64,000 nucleotides of DNA from Psychroserpens jangbogonensis (GTDB taxonomy: Bacteria; Bacteroidota; Bacteroidia; Flavobacteriales; Flavobacteriaceae): contig NZ_JSWG01000004.1 in NCBI RefSeq assembly GCF_000797465.1, forward strand, positions 1 to 64,000, in the 5' to 3' direction. This document shows positions 52,444 to 61,482 of this stretch, piece after piece. The notes under the pieces are model-generated. The model worked only from the letters and a program-made list of their open reading frames with translations. It had not been told where the DNA came from and made no database searches. A program made the position numbers and the translations under genes. Numbering within the stretch: the first letter of the stretch is position 1; each line of letters opens with the position of its first letter.

Positions 52444-53813
52444 TAAATATTAAGAATTAGTTTAGCAATCCAGAAATAGATAAGAATTCCGAAGATATCA
52501 TTACTTGTTGTAATAAATGGTCCTGTAGCGATTGCTGGATCAATGCCTCTTTTATTAAGAAATAATGGCACAAACGTTCCTATTATTCCCGCGACAATAA
52601 TCACCACAATTAACGACACTGAAATAGCAAGTGCTGTTGCGATATGACCTTTCGTTGCCCAAACAAACAGAAATAAGAATACCGCTAAAATGGTTCCGTT
52701 TAAAGCAGCTAATAACATTTCTTTAATGAGTCTGCTATTGATACTTCCTTTAACATCATCGTTGGCTAAACCTTGAACAATAATGGCGCTAGATTGAACT
52801 CCTACATTTCCTGCCATTGCAGCAATTAGTGGTGTGAAAAAGAATAATAGCGCATACTTTTCAAAAATACCTTGGAAACCTTCCATAATTAAAAACGCAC
52901 CAATACCTCCAACAAGTCCTAAAAACAACCAAGGTAGTCTTGCTCTGGTAAGTTCAAAAATACTATCATCTGCTTCAACATCACCTGTAAGACCTGCAGC
53001 CATTTGGTAATCTTTATCGGCTTCTTCTTTTAAAACATCTACAATATCATCAATCGTAATTCTGCCCAATAATATTTGGTTATCATCTACAACAGGAATA
53101 GCTTCTAAATCATACTTAACCATGACTTTAGCAACATCTTCAACATCGTCATTTACATAAACCCAATCAACAGTATCTTTAGAAATATCTGAAATTTTTT
53201 GTTCGCTTTTAGCAACGATTAAATCTTTAAGAGATAAACGACCAATAAGCTTATCTTGTGTGTCTACAACATATATAGAATGAACTCTGGTTACCTCTTT
53301 AGCTTGTCCTCTAATACGACGCAAGCAACCAGCAACGGTCCAAGTTTCATAAACTTTAACGAGTTCTTTTGCCATAAGACCTCCAGCGGTATCTTCATCA
53401 TAAGCTAATAGTTCAGTAATTTCTTCCCTATGTTCATCATCTTCAATTCTTGAGATAACTTCAGCCTGACGTTCTTCAGGTAATTCGGCAATAATATCGG
53501 CAGCATCATCGGTATCGAGCTCTTCAACTTCTTCTGCAATTTCTTTTGCAGATAGATTTTCTAGTACTTTTTCTCTGGTATCCTCATCAAGTTCGGTTAG
53601 AATATCAGCAGTCGTTTCAGAATCCAGCAATTTGATAACGTAAACCGAATCGTCTAGATCTAATTCATCTAAAATTTCGGCAACATCAGCAAAGTGAAAC
53701 TCATTTAAAAGCGCTTTTAATTCCTGGTCATCAGAATTAGAGACAAGCAATTCTACTTTCTCAATGAGATCATTGGTAAGTTCAAATTGGATATTTTCTT
53801 TTTCTTCTAACAA
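52443..53813 (-). CDS. mgtE: Magnesium transporter MgtE
   Basis: The 456-residue protein has the MgtE order of domains: an acidic N-domain (about residues 1-130) with LDLDDSVYVIKLLDSETTADIL in parts, two CBS domains (about 135-260, ending ILLGRITIDDIVDVLKEEA), a plug helix, and five membrane spans at about 285-455 with AGNVGVQSSAIIVQGLA and the pore-lining FGILIYFWIA end. It is a magnesium channel gated by intracellular magnesium. It follows rsmA on the same strand by 14 bases. Confidence 0.95.
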   Translation of the reverse strand: MLEEKENIQFELTNDLIEKVELLVSNSDDQELKALLNEFHFADVAEILDELDLDDSVYVIKLLDSETTADILTELDEDTREKVLENLSAKEIAEEVEELDTDDAADIIAELPEERQAEVISRIEDDEHREEITELLAYDEDTAGGLMAKELVKVYETWTVAGCLRRIRGQAKEVTRVHSIYVVDTQDKLIGRLSLKDLIVAKSEQKISDISKDTVDWVYVNDDVEDVAKVMVKYDLEAIPVVDDNQILLGRITIDDIVDVLKEEADKDYQMAAGLTGDVEADDSIFELTRARLPWLFLGLVGGIGAFLIMEGFQGIFEKYALLFFFTPLIAAMAGNVGVQSSAIIVQGLANDDVKGSINSRLIKEMLLAALNGTILAVFLFLFVWATKGHIATALAISVSLIVVIIVAGIIGTFVPLFLNKRGIDPAIATGPFITTSNDIFGILIYFWIAKLILNI

Positions 53814-53827
53814 GCTTGATGAATTTG

Positions 53828-54607
53828 TTATTCGTTTTCGTCGTTTTCAATGCGTTGTGTTAATTCAATAAATGAATCGACACTGAGTTGCTCAGGACGT
53901 TTGTCAAATATAACATTTGCTTTTAAATTATCTGAAAGATTGAATGTTTTTAAACTGTTACGCAATGTTTTTCTACGCTGTTGAAAAGCGGTTTTTACGA
54001 CTCTAAAAAATAGTTTGTCATCAACAGGTAACGTGAAGTTTTCTTTTCGAGTAAGTCGTAAAACTCCTGAGTCTATTCTTGGTGGTGGATTAAAAACTGT
54101 TGGAGGCACTGTAAATAAATATTCTGCATCGTAATACGCCTGCGTTAAAACAGAAAGAATACCATAAACTTTTGAGCCTTCTTTCGAGCAAATTCGTGCT
54201 GCAACTTCTTTTTGGAACATTCCTGAAAACTCAGGGATTTGCTCGCGCATTTCTAAGGTTTTAAACACAATTTGTGTAGAAATGTTATATGGGAAGTTAC
54301 CTATGATAGCAAAGGGCTCTTCATTAAAAATCTCTGTCAAATCATACTTTAAAAAATCCTTTTCATAAATGCGATCTGCTAGATTGAGATAATTGGCTTT
54401 TAAATAATCTACAGATTCGCTATCAATTTCTATGACATGAATTTTGGTGTTTTTTTTCAGTAAATATTTGGTAAGAACTCCCATTCCTGCGCCAATCTCT
54501 AACACATGTTTATAGCCGTTCAAACTTAAACTATCTGCTATTTTTTCAGCGATGGTTTCGTCGGTTAAAAAGTGCTGACCTAAATGTTTCTTTGCTCTTA
54601 CTGACAT
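53828..54607 (-). CDS. rsmA: 16S rRNA (adenine1518/1519-N6) dimethyltransferase RsmA
   Basis: The 259-residue protein begins [22 protein letters not shown] and has the SAM-binding motif [15 protein letters not shown] (about residues 37-51), the acidic [11 protein letters not shown], the catalytic [11 protein letters not shown] (about 101-111) and the [16 protein letters not shown] motif of KsgA/RsmA. It dimethylates two adenines in helix 45 of 16S rRNA. It lies between the DUF4286 and mgtE genes with gaps of 5 and 14 bases, so it is in an operon. Confidence 0.96.
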   Translation of the reverse strand: MSVRAKKHLGQHFLTDETIAEKIADSLSLNGYKHVLEIGAGMGVLTKYLLKKNTKIHVIEIDSESVDYLKANYLNLADRIYEKDFLKYDLTEIFNEEPFAIIGNFPYNISTQIVFKTLEMREQIPEFSGMFQKEVAARICSKEGSKVYGILSVLTQAYYDAEYLFTVPPTVFNPPPRIDSGVLRLTRKENFTLPVDDKLFFRVVKTAFQQRRKTLRNSLKTFNLSDNLKANVIFDKRPEQLSVDSFIELTQRIENDENE

Positions 54608-54612
54608 AATAT

Positions 54613-54936
54613 TTAATTGAATTTCACTGAATATTCATCGATAATTTGAAGCTCTGTTCTAAAGGCTATTAATTTTCCTGCGAACTTTTTTAAGCCTTCA
54701 CTTCGAAGTCTTTCGGCATCTTCTTTATAGTAGGCATCGAGAGCTTCTCTTGAATAAGAACGATATTGAACAGAATAGGTTTGTCCACCCATCTCTTCTT
54801 CAACCAAAACTTTGGTTAAGGTTGCTTTATCAAATTTACCTGTGGATAGAACTTGAGGAATATGTTCTTTTATCCAAAGTAGCCATTCGTCATGAATACT
54901 GTCTTCAACATTGACAGTCACGTTATATATGTACAT
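54613..54936 (-). CDS. DUF4286 family protein
   Basis: The 107-residue protein opens [30 protein letters not shown] and has [33 protein letters not shown] (in parts), a ferredoxin-like alpha-beta pattern typical of DUF4286. The family occurs mainly in Bacteroidota, often beside rsmA as here, and its function is unknown. It has no signal peptide. Gaps to its neighbours are 9 and 5 bases. Confidence 0.88.
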   Translation of the reverse strand: MYIYNVTVNVEDSIHDEWLLWIKEHIPQVLSTGKFDKATLTKVLVEEEMGGQTYSVQYRSYSREALDAYYKEDAERLRSEGLKKFAGKLIAFRTELQIIDEYSVKFN

Positions 54937-54945
54937 GTGATTTAT

Positions 54946-55458
54946 TTATAAATTCTTTGCAAATAACAGAAGATCTTTGTCGTCTTCAAAGAGTTTTACT
55001 ATTTTTTGGTAAGATAAGCCTAATTTTTCCAAAAGATTAATGGATGGCTGGTTTATTGGAAGCGTTATTGCGTAAAGCTTTTTGATATTAAATGTGTCTT
55101 TTGCGAGTTTCATAATTTCTGAAGCCGCTTCATAACCGTAGCCCTTACTATGGTAATCTGAAAGAATTGAAAAGCCTATATCAACATGTTCTAATTGGTC
55201 TCGTTTTAGTAAGCCGCTCGTGCCAATGGTTTTTAAATTTTCAGCTTTTACTTGAAATTTATAATAACCGAAGCCATGTGTTTCATAACATTTTAGTTGA
55301 TTGTTTTTGATATGACTTATAGCTTCATCAAGCGTCTTCACATTGCGATCTCCATTGTATTTTAACCAACCTGGCGTATTCATTAATTCTAATAAAAAAG
55401 GCGCATCCTCAACTGTAATTTTAGAAAGTAGTAGTCTGTCGGTTTCGGCTATTATCAT
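54946..55458 (-). CDS. GNAT family N-acetyltransferase (RimJ/RimL-like)
   Basis: The 170-residue protein matches the RimJ/RimL-like GNAT group: TDRLLLSKITVEDAPFLLELMNTPGWLKYNGDR at the N-terminus (in parts), then GFSILSDYHSKGYGYEAASEIMKLA, carrying the acetyl-CoA loop SKGYGYEA, and the final NQPSINLLEKLGL. The acceptor could be a ribosomal protein, other protein N-terminus or small molecule. It is in a same-strand series between the TPR gene and DUF4286. Confidence 0.88.
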   Translation of the reverse strand: MIIAETDRLLLSKITVEDAPFLLELMNTPGWLKYNGDRNVKTLDEAISHIKNNQLKCYETHGFGYYKFQVKAENLKTIGTSGLLKRDQLEHVDIGFSILSDYHSKGYGYEAASEIMKLAKDTFNIKKLYAITLPINQPSINLLEKLGLSYQKIVKLFEDDKDLLLFAKNL

Positions 55459-55480
55459 AGGAAATTTTGATAAAAACGGA

Positions 55481-57259
55481 TCAATTTATCGCGTCACCAC
55501 GTAACATCCTAAAGCGTCTTCTAGCCTCAATAAAGTAAATACTGTCTTCGTGATTAAAAATGATTGTTTCGTAGAGTGGTTTTGCTTTTTCAGGCTCACC
55601 AAGTTGTGTTTGGTATAATTGCGCTAAATAAAAATGAGCGTCATCAGCTAAAATTTCATCTCTGTAATTGGCAATTATATATTCGTAATTAGCAACAGCT
55701 TTGTCGTATTGTTTTGTGTCTTCAAACAATTTAGCTTGCATAAATAATGCTTGATCTTCTATAGTTTCGCCTTTGTGTTCTGTTAGTATTTTACCTAATA
55801 GAGAAATGGCTTCTTCGTTTTTATTCTGAAATGCAAACAAGTCAGCTTTGGAATATAACCGTAGAGATGTATGCAAGGAGTCTTCTTCAATATTGTCTGA
55901 AATCAAAAGCTTTAAATCTAAAGCATCGTTGGCAATGAGTTGCGATGTTGATGATTTTAAGATTTTAAGTTGCGACTCTGCCCATTCAAAATCACCTTTA
56001 TAATAACTTGTCTTCGCAACCTTATATCTTGCTTGTTGCGAAATTGTACTGTTCTTTAAATTCGCCTGAATTTGAGAATAGTAGATCAAGGCTTCATTAA
56101 ATTTTTCTTGAAACACTAAGATGTCCCCTAACTTTAATTTAACCGTTGCTTCTTGAAATAAAGACAATTCTAATTTTAGACTTTTTTTCAAAAATGTGCT
56201 TGCTGCTTTTGGATCATGAAGATTAAACGCCAAAAAATCACCATATGCAATTTGAAGCGCAATGGTTTGTTCGTAAGTTCCATATTGCTCAAAGAGAGCT
56301 AAGTATTTATCTTGAATGTCTTTGAATTCTTTTTTGGATGCATTAGTAGTTTCAATATCTAAAAGGTATTGATGCGCAACTAGTTTGGTTTCTATATCCT
56401 GTGAATTCTCTAATATGTAATTGAAAATAGAATTAGCTGTGTCGTAATCTTTTTCATTGATGGCTGTGAGTGCTAAATCTGTAATACGTGTTAAACTTTC
56501 AGGATTTCTTCTGTATAAAGCTTTCTCTTGTATAAAGGCTTTGTTATAAGCCTTCTCTTGTATATAGAGCCAACTTAGCATGTCATACCAGATTTCGTCT
56601 GGTTGTGCTTGTATTTTTTTAAGTAGTAGTTTTCTAAGAGAGACATTGTTTTCATTGTCGCTACTTTCTGAGATAAAATCACTAAACGCTCGTTTACCAT
56701 TATTGAGAAACGTTGGTTTTGATTCAATATAATCGATGTAATTGGAGAACATTTGTTCAATATTTCCAAGTTCACCGTAAATACGAGCAAGTTGCACGTT
56801 ATAGTTTTGTTTTACGTTGAGCACCATTCCTTTTTTGTAAACGATAATAGCTTTTTCTAAAAGGCTGTGATCTTGAAATCGTTTAGCGACACTATAAGTA
56901 AAAGCTGGATTTTCGTCAATTGCAATAATGGCATCAGTGTAGTAGGTTTGTGAAATTTCGGTATTGCCTTTTAATTGATAATTGTAACCTAATTCGACTA
57001 ATAACGAAGGGTTATTACTTTTAGCAATGTGTTGTAATAAAAGAATTTGAGCTTCATCATATTGTTCTAGTTGCTGATGTGTTTCAACTAGCTTGTAGAC
57101 ATATTTATAGTTGCCTTTATTTTTCTCGTATAATTTTTGGTAGGAAATAAGTGCTTTTTCAAACTCACCACGTTTAAAATAGTTGTCTGCCAGTTGGTCA
57201 TTTTGCGAAAATCCAAATGCACAACTAAAAAGAAAGATGATAAGTAAAAACTGCTTCAT
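55481..57259 (-). CDS. Exported tetratricopeptide repeat protein
   Basis: The 592-residue protein has a signal peptide (MKQFLLIIFLFSCAFGFSQ) and TPR units nearly throughout, for example NYFKRGEFEKALISYQKLYEKN near the start, and near the end QALFMQAKLFEDTKQYDKAVANYEYI and AHFYLAQLYQTQLGEPEKAKPLYETI. The last repeats resemble the YbgF/BamD-type scaffold. Such proteins act as periplasmic assembly scaffolds; no partner is indicated. It is the first gene of the run toward mgtE. A minus-strand terminator 64 bases upstream separates it from the serS side. Confidence 0.87.
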   Translation of the reverse strand: MKQFLLIIFLFSCAFGFSQNDQLADNYFKRGEFEKALISYQKLYEKNKGNYKYVYKLVETHQQLEQYDEAQILLLQHIAKSNNPSLLVELGYNYQLKGNTEISQTYYTDAIIAIDENPAFTYSVAKRFQDHSLLEKAIIVYKKGMVLNVKQNYNVQLARIYGELGNIEQMFSNYIDYIESKPTFLNNGKRAFSDFISESSDNENNVSLRKLLLKKIQAQPDEIWYDMLSWLYIQEKAYNKAFIQEKALYRRNPESLTRITDLALTAINEKDYDTANSIFNYILENSQDIETKLVAHQYLLDIETTNASKKEFKDIQDKYLALFEQYGTYEQTIALQIAYGDFLAFNLHDPKAASTFLKKSLKLELSLFQEATVKLKLGDILVFQEKFNEALIYYSQIQANLKNSTISQQARYKVAKTSYYKGDFEWAESQLKILKSSTSQLIANDALDLKLLISDNIEEDSLHTSLRLYSKADLFAFQNKNEEAISLLGKILTEHKGETIEDQALFMQAKLFEDTKQYDKAVANYEYIIANYRDEILADDAHFYLAQLYQTQLGEPEKAKPLYETIIFNHEDSIYFIEARRRFRMLRGDAIN

Positions 57260-57310
57260 GCCACTAATTTATGTAAATATAACTTATGCAGTGCGTACAT
57301 ATTGTGAATG

Positions 57311-57348
57311 TTTTTATAAAAAAATGCCTAAACGCAAGTTTAGGCATT
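57311..57348 (-). terminator. Rho-independent terminator downstream of the micro-ORF and serS
   Basis: AATGCCTAAAC pairs perfectly with GTTTAGGCATT around a GCAA loop, and on the minus strand it continues into seven T residues. It ends whatever is transcribed leftward from the serS / micro-ORF region and insulates the TPR gene. Confidence 0.88.
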
Positions 57349-57445
57349 ACCAACCAAAATAAATGTGCTATTAATCACTATATAAAAATGATTCAATTAT
57401 TCTGCTGTGGCTATTTTTTGGGATTATCTAAATGTAATATGATTA

Positions 57446-57514
57446 TTACAGTAATACTTTACTTGCCATAACAATCAGAGTTACAAGGAGTACGATGCGT
57501 TTAATATTTTTCAT
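57446..57514 (-). CDS. Hydrophobic 22-residue micro-ORF
   Basis: The reading frame encodes 22 residues beginning MKNIKRIVLLVTLIVMASK, a short basic N-terminus followed by one hydrophobic helix, like a membrane micropeptide or an orphan signal peptide. It lies in the 393-base gap between serS and the TPR gene, about 100 bases before a strong terminator. A plausible promoter on the minus strand (a TTG, 20-base spacer, TTCTTTTG, one mismatch) is near 57,560-57,590. Nothing else in the gap looks coding. Translation is unproven, and a small RNA ending at the terminator is an equally good explanation. Confidence 0.35.
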   Translation of the reverse strand: MKNIKRIVLLVTLIVMASKVLL

Positions 57515-57652
57515 AATAAGTAGGTTAGTTCTTAATTGGGAATACTAACTTCTTTAATATTTTCGAAAAATCAAAAGAATTTGCTAAAAATTCGTTGAAC
57601 AACGTCTTTTTTTAGCATTTTAACGACTAGATATATGAATATTCTTACAAAA

Positions 57653-58921
57653 TTAAATTTTATCGAATCCTGTGTATGGAATTAAAACCTCTGGAATTTG
57701 GATTCCGTCTTCGGTTTGATAGTTCTCTAAAATTCCGGCTAAAACTCTTGGTAAGGCAAGAGAGCTTCCATTTAAAGTATGCGCCAATTCGTTTTTACCG
57801 TTACTGTTTTTAAAACGTAAACGTAAACGATTGGCTTGATAAGATTCAAAGTTGGAAACACTAGAAATTTCTAACCAACGATCTTGAGCAGTAGAGAATA
57901 CTTCAAAATCATAAGTCATTGCAGCAGGGAAACCAGTATCACCACCACACAAACGTAAAACTCTGTAAGGTAGTTTTAATTCACGTAAAATATCTTTTAC
58001 ATGATCAACCATACCAACAAAAGCTTTATATGAGTTATCAGGATGTTCCACTCGAATGATTTCAACCTTGTCAAATTGGTGTAGTCTATTTAAACCTCTT
58101 ACATGGGCTCCATAACTACCTGCTTCTCTTCTAAAGCAAGGCGTATAGCCTGTAATACTTTTTGGTAAATCGCTTTCAGCTAATAAAACATCTCTAAATA
58201 CATTTGTTCCGGGAACTTCTGCTGTTGGAATTAAATATAAATCATCGGTAGAGTCATGATACATTTGTCCTTCTTTGTCTGGTAATTGACCTGTACCATA
58301 ACAAGATGCTTCATTTACTAAAAGTGGTAATTGGTATTCTGTATATCCAGCATTAATGTTTTTATCTAAAAAATAAGCAATTAATGCACGTTGCAATCTG
58401 GCACCTTTCCCTTTATATACAGGAAAACCTGCTCCAGTAATTTTATTACCAAGTTCAAAATCGATGATGTCATACTTTTTTGCCAATTCCCAATGAGGAA
58501 GTGCTCCTTCATGAAGTTTTGGGATATTACCTTCAGTAAAAATTTCTTCATTGTCTTCTTCAGAATTCCCACTAGGCACACTCTCGTGAGGCACATTAGG
58601 AATCTTATAAAGTAAAGTAGTAAGTTCTTCAGCTTTCGCGTTAAGTTGGTCACCAAAGGTTTTAGAATCCTCTTTGAGTTGTGATGTTTTTTCTTTTAAT
58701 ACGTTTGCTTCAGCAGCTTTTCCAGATTTAAAAAGATTACCAATTTCTTTAGAAATGGTATTAGATTCAGCCAAAGTGTTATCCAATTGAGTTTGTAAGG
58801 CTCTTCGGTCTTCATCTAAGGTGATCACGTCTTCAATCATTTCAGTGGCATCAATATTTCGTTTTGCCAATCTTTTAATGACGTCCTCTTTGTTTTCTCT
58901 AATAAAAGCAACTTGTAACAT
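57653..58921 (-). CDS. serS: Serine--tRNA ligase
   Basis: The 422-residue protein has the N-terminal tRNA-binding coiled coil (about residues 1-110, with LDEDRRALQTQLDNTLAESN), then class II motifs: motif 2 with TPCFRREAGSYGAHVRGLNRLHQFDKVE (in parts) and motif 3 NGSSLALPRVLAGILENYQ. It charges tRNA-Ser. The length is normal. It is preceded on the same strand by the HTTM gene, with 35 bases between, which suggests a ribF-HTTM-serS unit. Confidence 0.97.
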   Translation of the reverse strand: MLQVAFIRENKEDVIKRLAKRNIDATEMIEDVITLDEDRRALQTQLDNTLAESNTISKEIGNLFKSGKAAEANVLKEKTSQLKEDSKTFGDQLNAKAEELTTLLYKIPNVPHESVPSGNSEEDNEEIFTEGNIPKLHEGALPHWELAKKYDIIDFELGNKITGAGFPVYKGKGARLQRALIAYFLDKNINAGYTEYQLPLLVNEASCYGTGQLPDKEGQMYHDSTDDLYLIPTAEVPGTNVFRDVLLAESDLPKSITGYTPCFRREAGSYGAHVRGLNRLHQFDKVEIIRVEHPDNSYKAFVGMVDHVKDILRELKLPYRVLRLCGGDTGFPAAMTYDFEVFSTAQDRWLEISSVSNFESYQANRLRLRFKNSNGKNELAHTLNGSSLALPRVLAGILENYQTEDGIQIPEVLIPYTGFDKI

Positions 58922-58956
58922 GAGTAAAAAATTTAAGCCGCTAATTTAATGAATTG

Positions 58957-60279
58957 TCAGTTATTCTCGTCTTGTTTTGAAGGTAAAATCCACTCTTGAT
59001 GTTTAAAAGGATTCCATTTAGCGTTAGCCAAGTCAACTTTAGGATCAATTAGCTGTTTTCTTGGTTTTCCATTAACGCTCACAAATGCTCTAACATATAC
59101 TTCTATATCTATTCCTTTTTTAGCATATTCCTTTTTTAGATGTTGGGCGAATTGCCACATGACATCTGGTTTAGCGCTTACAGGTTTACGTTGTTTTTTA
59201 GAAAGATAATCGTCAAAGTTTATAATTGTCGACTTGCTTGTAGCTTTATCTACAACAGTAAATGTTGTAGCGCTATTTTTTGTTCGGAGCATCATTCGCC
59301 ACGACATTCTATGGCCTTCTTCTGTCCAGAGTACATCATCTTTTATAAAATGATGCCTTAATGGAAGTGCGATTTGCACTAAAAAATATACAATAAATAC
59401 AGTTTTAATAACTGACGCATAGTTTGGAGTTATTGTTTTATTTGCATCATAAAGTGGTTTTTTCTTTAGAAATAAATTGATAATGTATTTAGGCTCAAAA
59501 AAGAAAACAGCAAATGATAATGACAAATACGGAAATATCCCAACCTGGAAAATGATTGAATTAAAGAGATGAAAAAATACAGATGCAAAAAATGCGATCT
59601 TACGTGTAGGTTTCCATAATAACAACGGAATTATAAGTCCGTCAAATAAAATCCCACCATAAGCTATAAAATAATGAACAGCTTTATACTGAAGTAAGTC
59701 ACCCACTACATAATAGTGTTGCTTGCTTTGCATTAATAGTTCGGGAACAGTAAGATTTATCCAATCAGGATACATTTTCGCTATTGAAGCGTAAGTATAT
59801 AAAATGAATAATTGTAAGAAGAAATACAACCTACACCAATTAGGCATTGAGATACTTTTTATTTCCGGATTTAGTTTGGCGTCAACAGAAGCAAATTTGT
59901 GTGCAGGCATTGCAATCATAGCGGCACTTAAAATCATTAAGAAATAATAATGATTGTTGTAAGATGATTTTTGCATAAAATAAACTCCAGCCCAAAGAAT
60001 GGTAAAGCTGAGTATACTCAATCGATACTTATAACCTATCATTACAAATATCCCAAAGACTCCCATCACAGCATAATAGACATACATCCAGGGTCCTGGT
60101 AAAGGTTGAAGCCATTCGAAACCAATAAAACTAAATGTAAATTTAGGTTCAACAAGTGTGCGTGTAATCCAACCAGTTGCAATAGCTCCAAAGCTTTCTA
60201 AACTAATTAATGCACCAAAAATCATTCTAAATACAATTAGAGCGCTATTGTCGATATGTTTAAACAAAAATTTATTCAA
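58957..60279 (-). CDS. HTTM domain protein (vitamin K-dependent gamma-carboxylase-like)
   Basis: The 440-residue protein has about eight membrane spans with the HTTM pattern: LIVFRMIFGALISLESFG, the AMPAHKFASVDAKLNP loop, LYFFLQLFILYTYASIAKMYPDWI and FDGLIIPLLLWKPTRKIAFFASVFFHLFNSIIFQVGIFPYLS (in parts). HTTM is the domain of vitamin K gamma-glutamyl carboxylase; bacterial members are membrane proteins of uncertain reaction. The soluble C-terminal part (about 320-440) carries MWQFAQHLKKEYAKKGIDIEVYVRAFVS. It overlaps ribF by eight bases, so the pair is translationally coupled. Confidence 0.87.
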   Translation of the reverse strand: MNKFLFKHIDNSALIVFRMIFGALISLESFGAIATGWITRTLVEPKFTFSFIGFEWLQPLPGPWMYVYYAVMGVFGIFVMIGYKYRLSILSFTILWAGVYFMQKSSYNNHYYFLMILSAAMIAMPAHKFASVDAKLNPEIKSISMPNWCRLYFFLQLFILYTYASIAKMYPDWINLTVPELLMQSKQHYYVVGDLLQYKAVHYFIAYGGILFDGLIIPLLLWKPTRKIAFFASVFFHLFNSIIFQVGIFPYLSLSFAVFFFEPKYIINLFLKKKPLYDANKTITPNYASVIKTVFIVYFLVQIALPLRHHFIKDDVLWTEEGHRMSWRMMLRTKNSATTFTVVDKATSKSTIINFDDYLSKKQRKPVSAKPDVMWQFAQHLKKEYAKKGIDIEVYVRAFVSVNGKPRKQLIDPKVDLANAKWNPFKHQEWILPSKQDENN

Positions 60280-61201
60280 AATTATTAATGAATTTTAATG
60301 CGTTGTCCTGATCTAGCTTAAGCTGTTCTTTGAGTAATGCTACAGATTCAAATTTATGTTCGTCTCTCAAGCGATTTAAAATAGTCACTTCAAGAGTGTC
60401 ACCATAAAGGTCTTTGTCTAAATTGAAAAAATGAACTTCAATAGATTGTTTAGTGCCATTAACAGTTGGGTTTATTCCAATATTCATCATTCCAAATACC
60501 GTAATATCATCAATTATTGATGATACTACATAAACACCATTTTTTGGAATAAGTTTATAATCTTCTTTAATATGAATGTTAGCAGTTGGGAACTGAATTT
60601 GTTTACCCAGACCCTTTCCTTTAATTACTGTACCTGTTATAAAATATGGATTACCTAAGTACGATTTTGCGGTTTGAAGGTCTCCATTGGAAAGGGCATT
60701 CCTTATTTTTGTTGAACTAACTGCAACATCTTTAATGTCTTGAGCAGAAATTTCTTCAACTTCAAAACCGAATTCTTTTCCAAAGCTTTTCAAATCATCA
60801 ATATTGGCACTTCTATTCTTTCCAAAATGATGGTCGTACCCAATAATAATATGTTTGGCGTTAAGTTCTTCTACTAAAATGGTTTTCACGTAGTCTCTTG
60901 CTGAAAGATCGGCAAATCCCTTATTAAAGGTTTTAATGACAAGTGTTTCTAAATTTAGCTTAGAGAGTAACTGTTTACGTTCATCAATCGTATTCAAAAG
61001 TTTAATATTTAAATTTTTCTGAAGCACCATTCTTGGGTGTGGAAAAAAAGTCAAAACTACAGGTTCAAGGGCTTTATTTTGCCCCACTTTAACCAATCTC
61101 TCAATAATTTTTTGATGACCAATGTGAACACCATCAAATGTTCCAATTGTTATTACAGAGGGATTCTTAGAATATGATTTTTGATTATCGTAAAGTTTCA
61201 A
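60272..61201 (-). CDS. ribF: Bifunctional riboflavin kinase / FAD synthetase
   Basis: The 309-residue protein has the N-terminal FMN adenylyltransferase domain with the nucleotidyltransferase motif TIGTFDGVHIGHQKII (about residues 17-32), IIGYDHHFGKNRS and the STKIRNALSNGD loop. The C-terminal flavokinase domain starts at about 185 with TGTVIKGKGLGKQIQFPTANI (in parts) and has NPTVNGTKQSIEVHFFN. It converts riboflavin to FMN and FAD. No FMN riboswitch was recognised upstream. Its end overlaps the HTTM gene by eight bases. Confidence 0.96.
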   Translation of the reverse strand: MKLYDNQKSYSKNPSVITIGTFDGVHIGHQKIIERLVKVGQNKALEPVVLTFFPHPRMVLQKNLNIKLLNTIDERKQLLSKLNLETLVIKTFNKGFADLSARDYVKTILVEELNAKHIIIGYDHHFGKNRSANIDDLKSFGKEFGFEVEEISAQDIKDVAVSSTKIRNALSNGDLQTAKSYLGNPYFITGTVIKGKGLGKQIQFPTANIHIKEDYKLIPKNGVYVVSSIIDDITVFGMMNIGINPTVNGTKQSIEVHFFNLDKDLYGDTLEVTILNRLRDEHKFESVALLKEQLKLDQDNALKFINNFE

Positions 61202-61414
61202 AACTGAAAATTATTTTGGTAAAAATAGTTATAAACCTAAAGCCTATGAAATATTAGTTTATGCATTCGCTATTTTAATTGTAATAAAAAGATACAATAA
61301 GCTGAAAGGAAAGGTATTGCGTGCCTAATTATTGAAAATCAAGAAAAACGATGTATTTACTGTTAAAACCTGAATTTTTGTTAAAAAAATTATAAAAAAA
61401 TCATATGATTTCAT

Positions 61415-61422
61415 TAGATTTG
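61415..61422 (+). promoter_or_regulatory. Minus-7 box TAGATTTG of the M43 protease gene
   Basis: TAGATTTG matches TAnnTTTG exactly and lies 60 bases before the start codon, giving a leader of about 50 bases. No TTG at the right distance upstream was found, so the promoter may need an activator or an alternative minus-33 element. Confidence 0.45.
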
Positions 61423-61482
61423 GAGTCACTATTTACAAAAAACGTAGTGATAAGAAAAATTTTTAACTAATATCAATGACAC

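Noticed and set aside
57286-57471. Plus-strand 61-codon frame between the TPR gene and serS
   Set aside because: It runs through the minus-strand terminator hairpin and the opposite micro-ORF and shows no protein-like pattern.
60272-61482. FMN riboswitch upstream of ribF
   Set aside because: The short upstream region is AT-rich and shows none of the conserved RFN-element segments.
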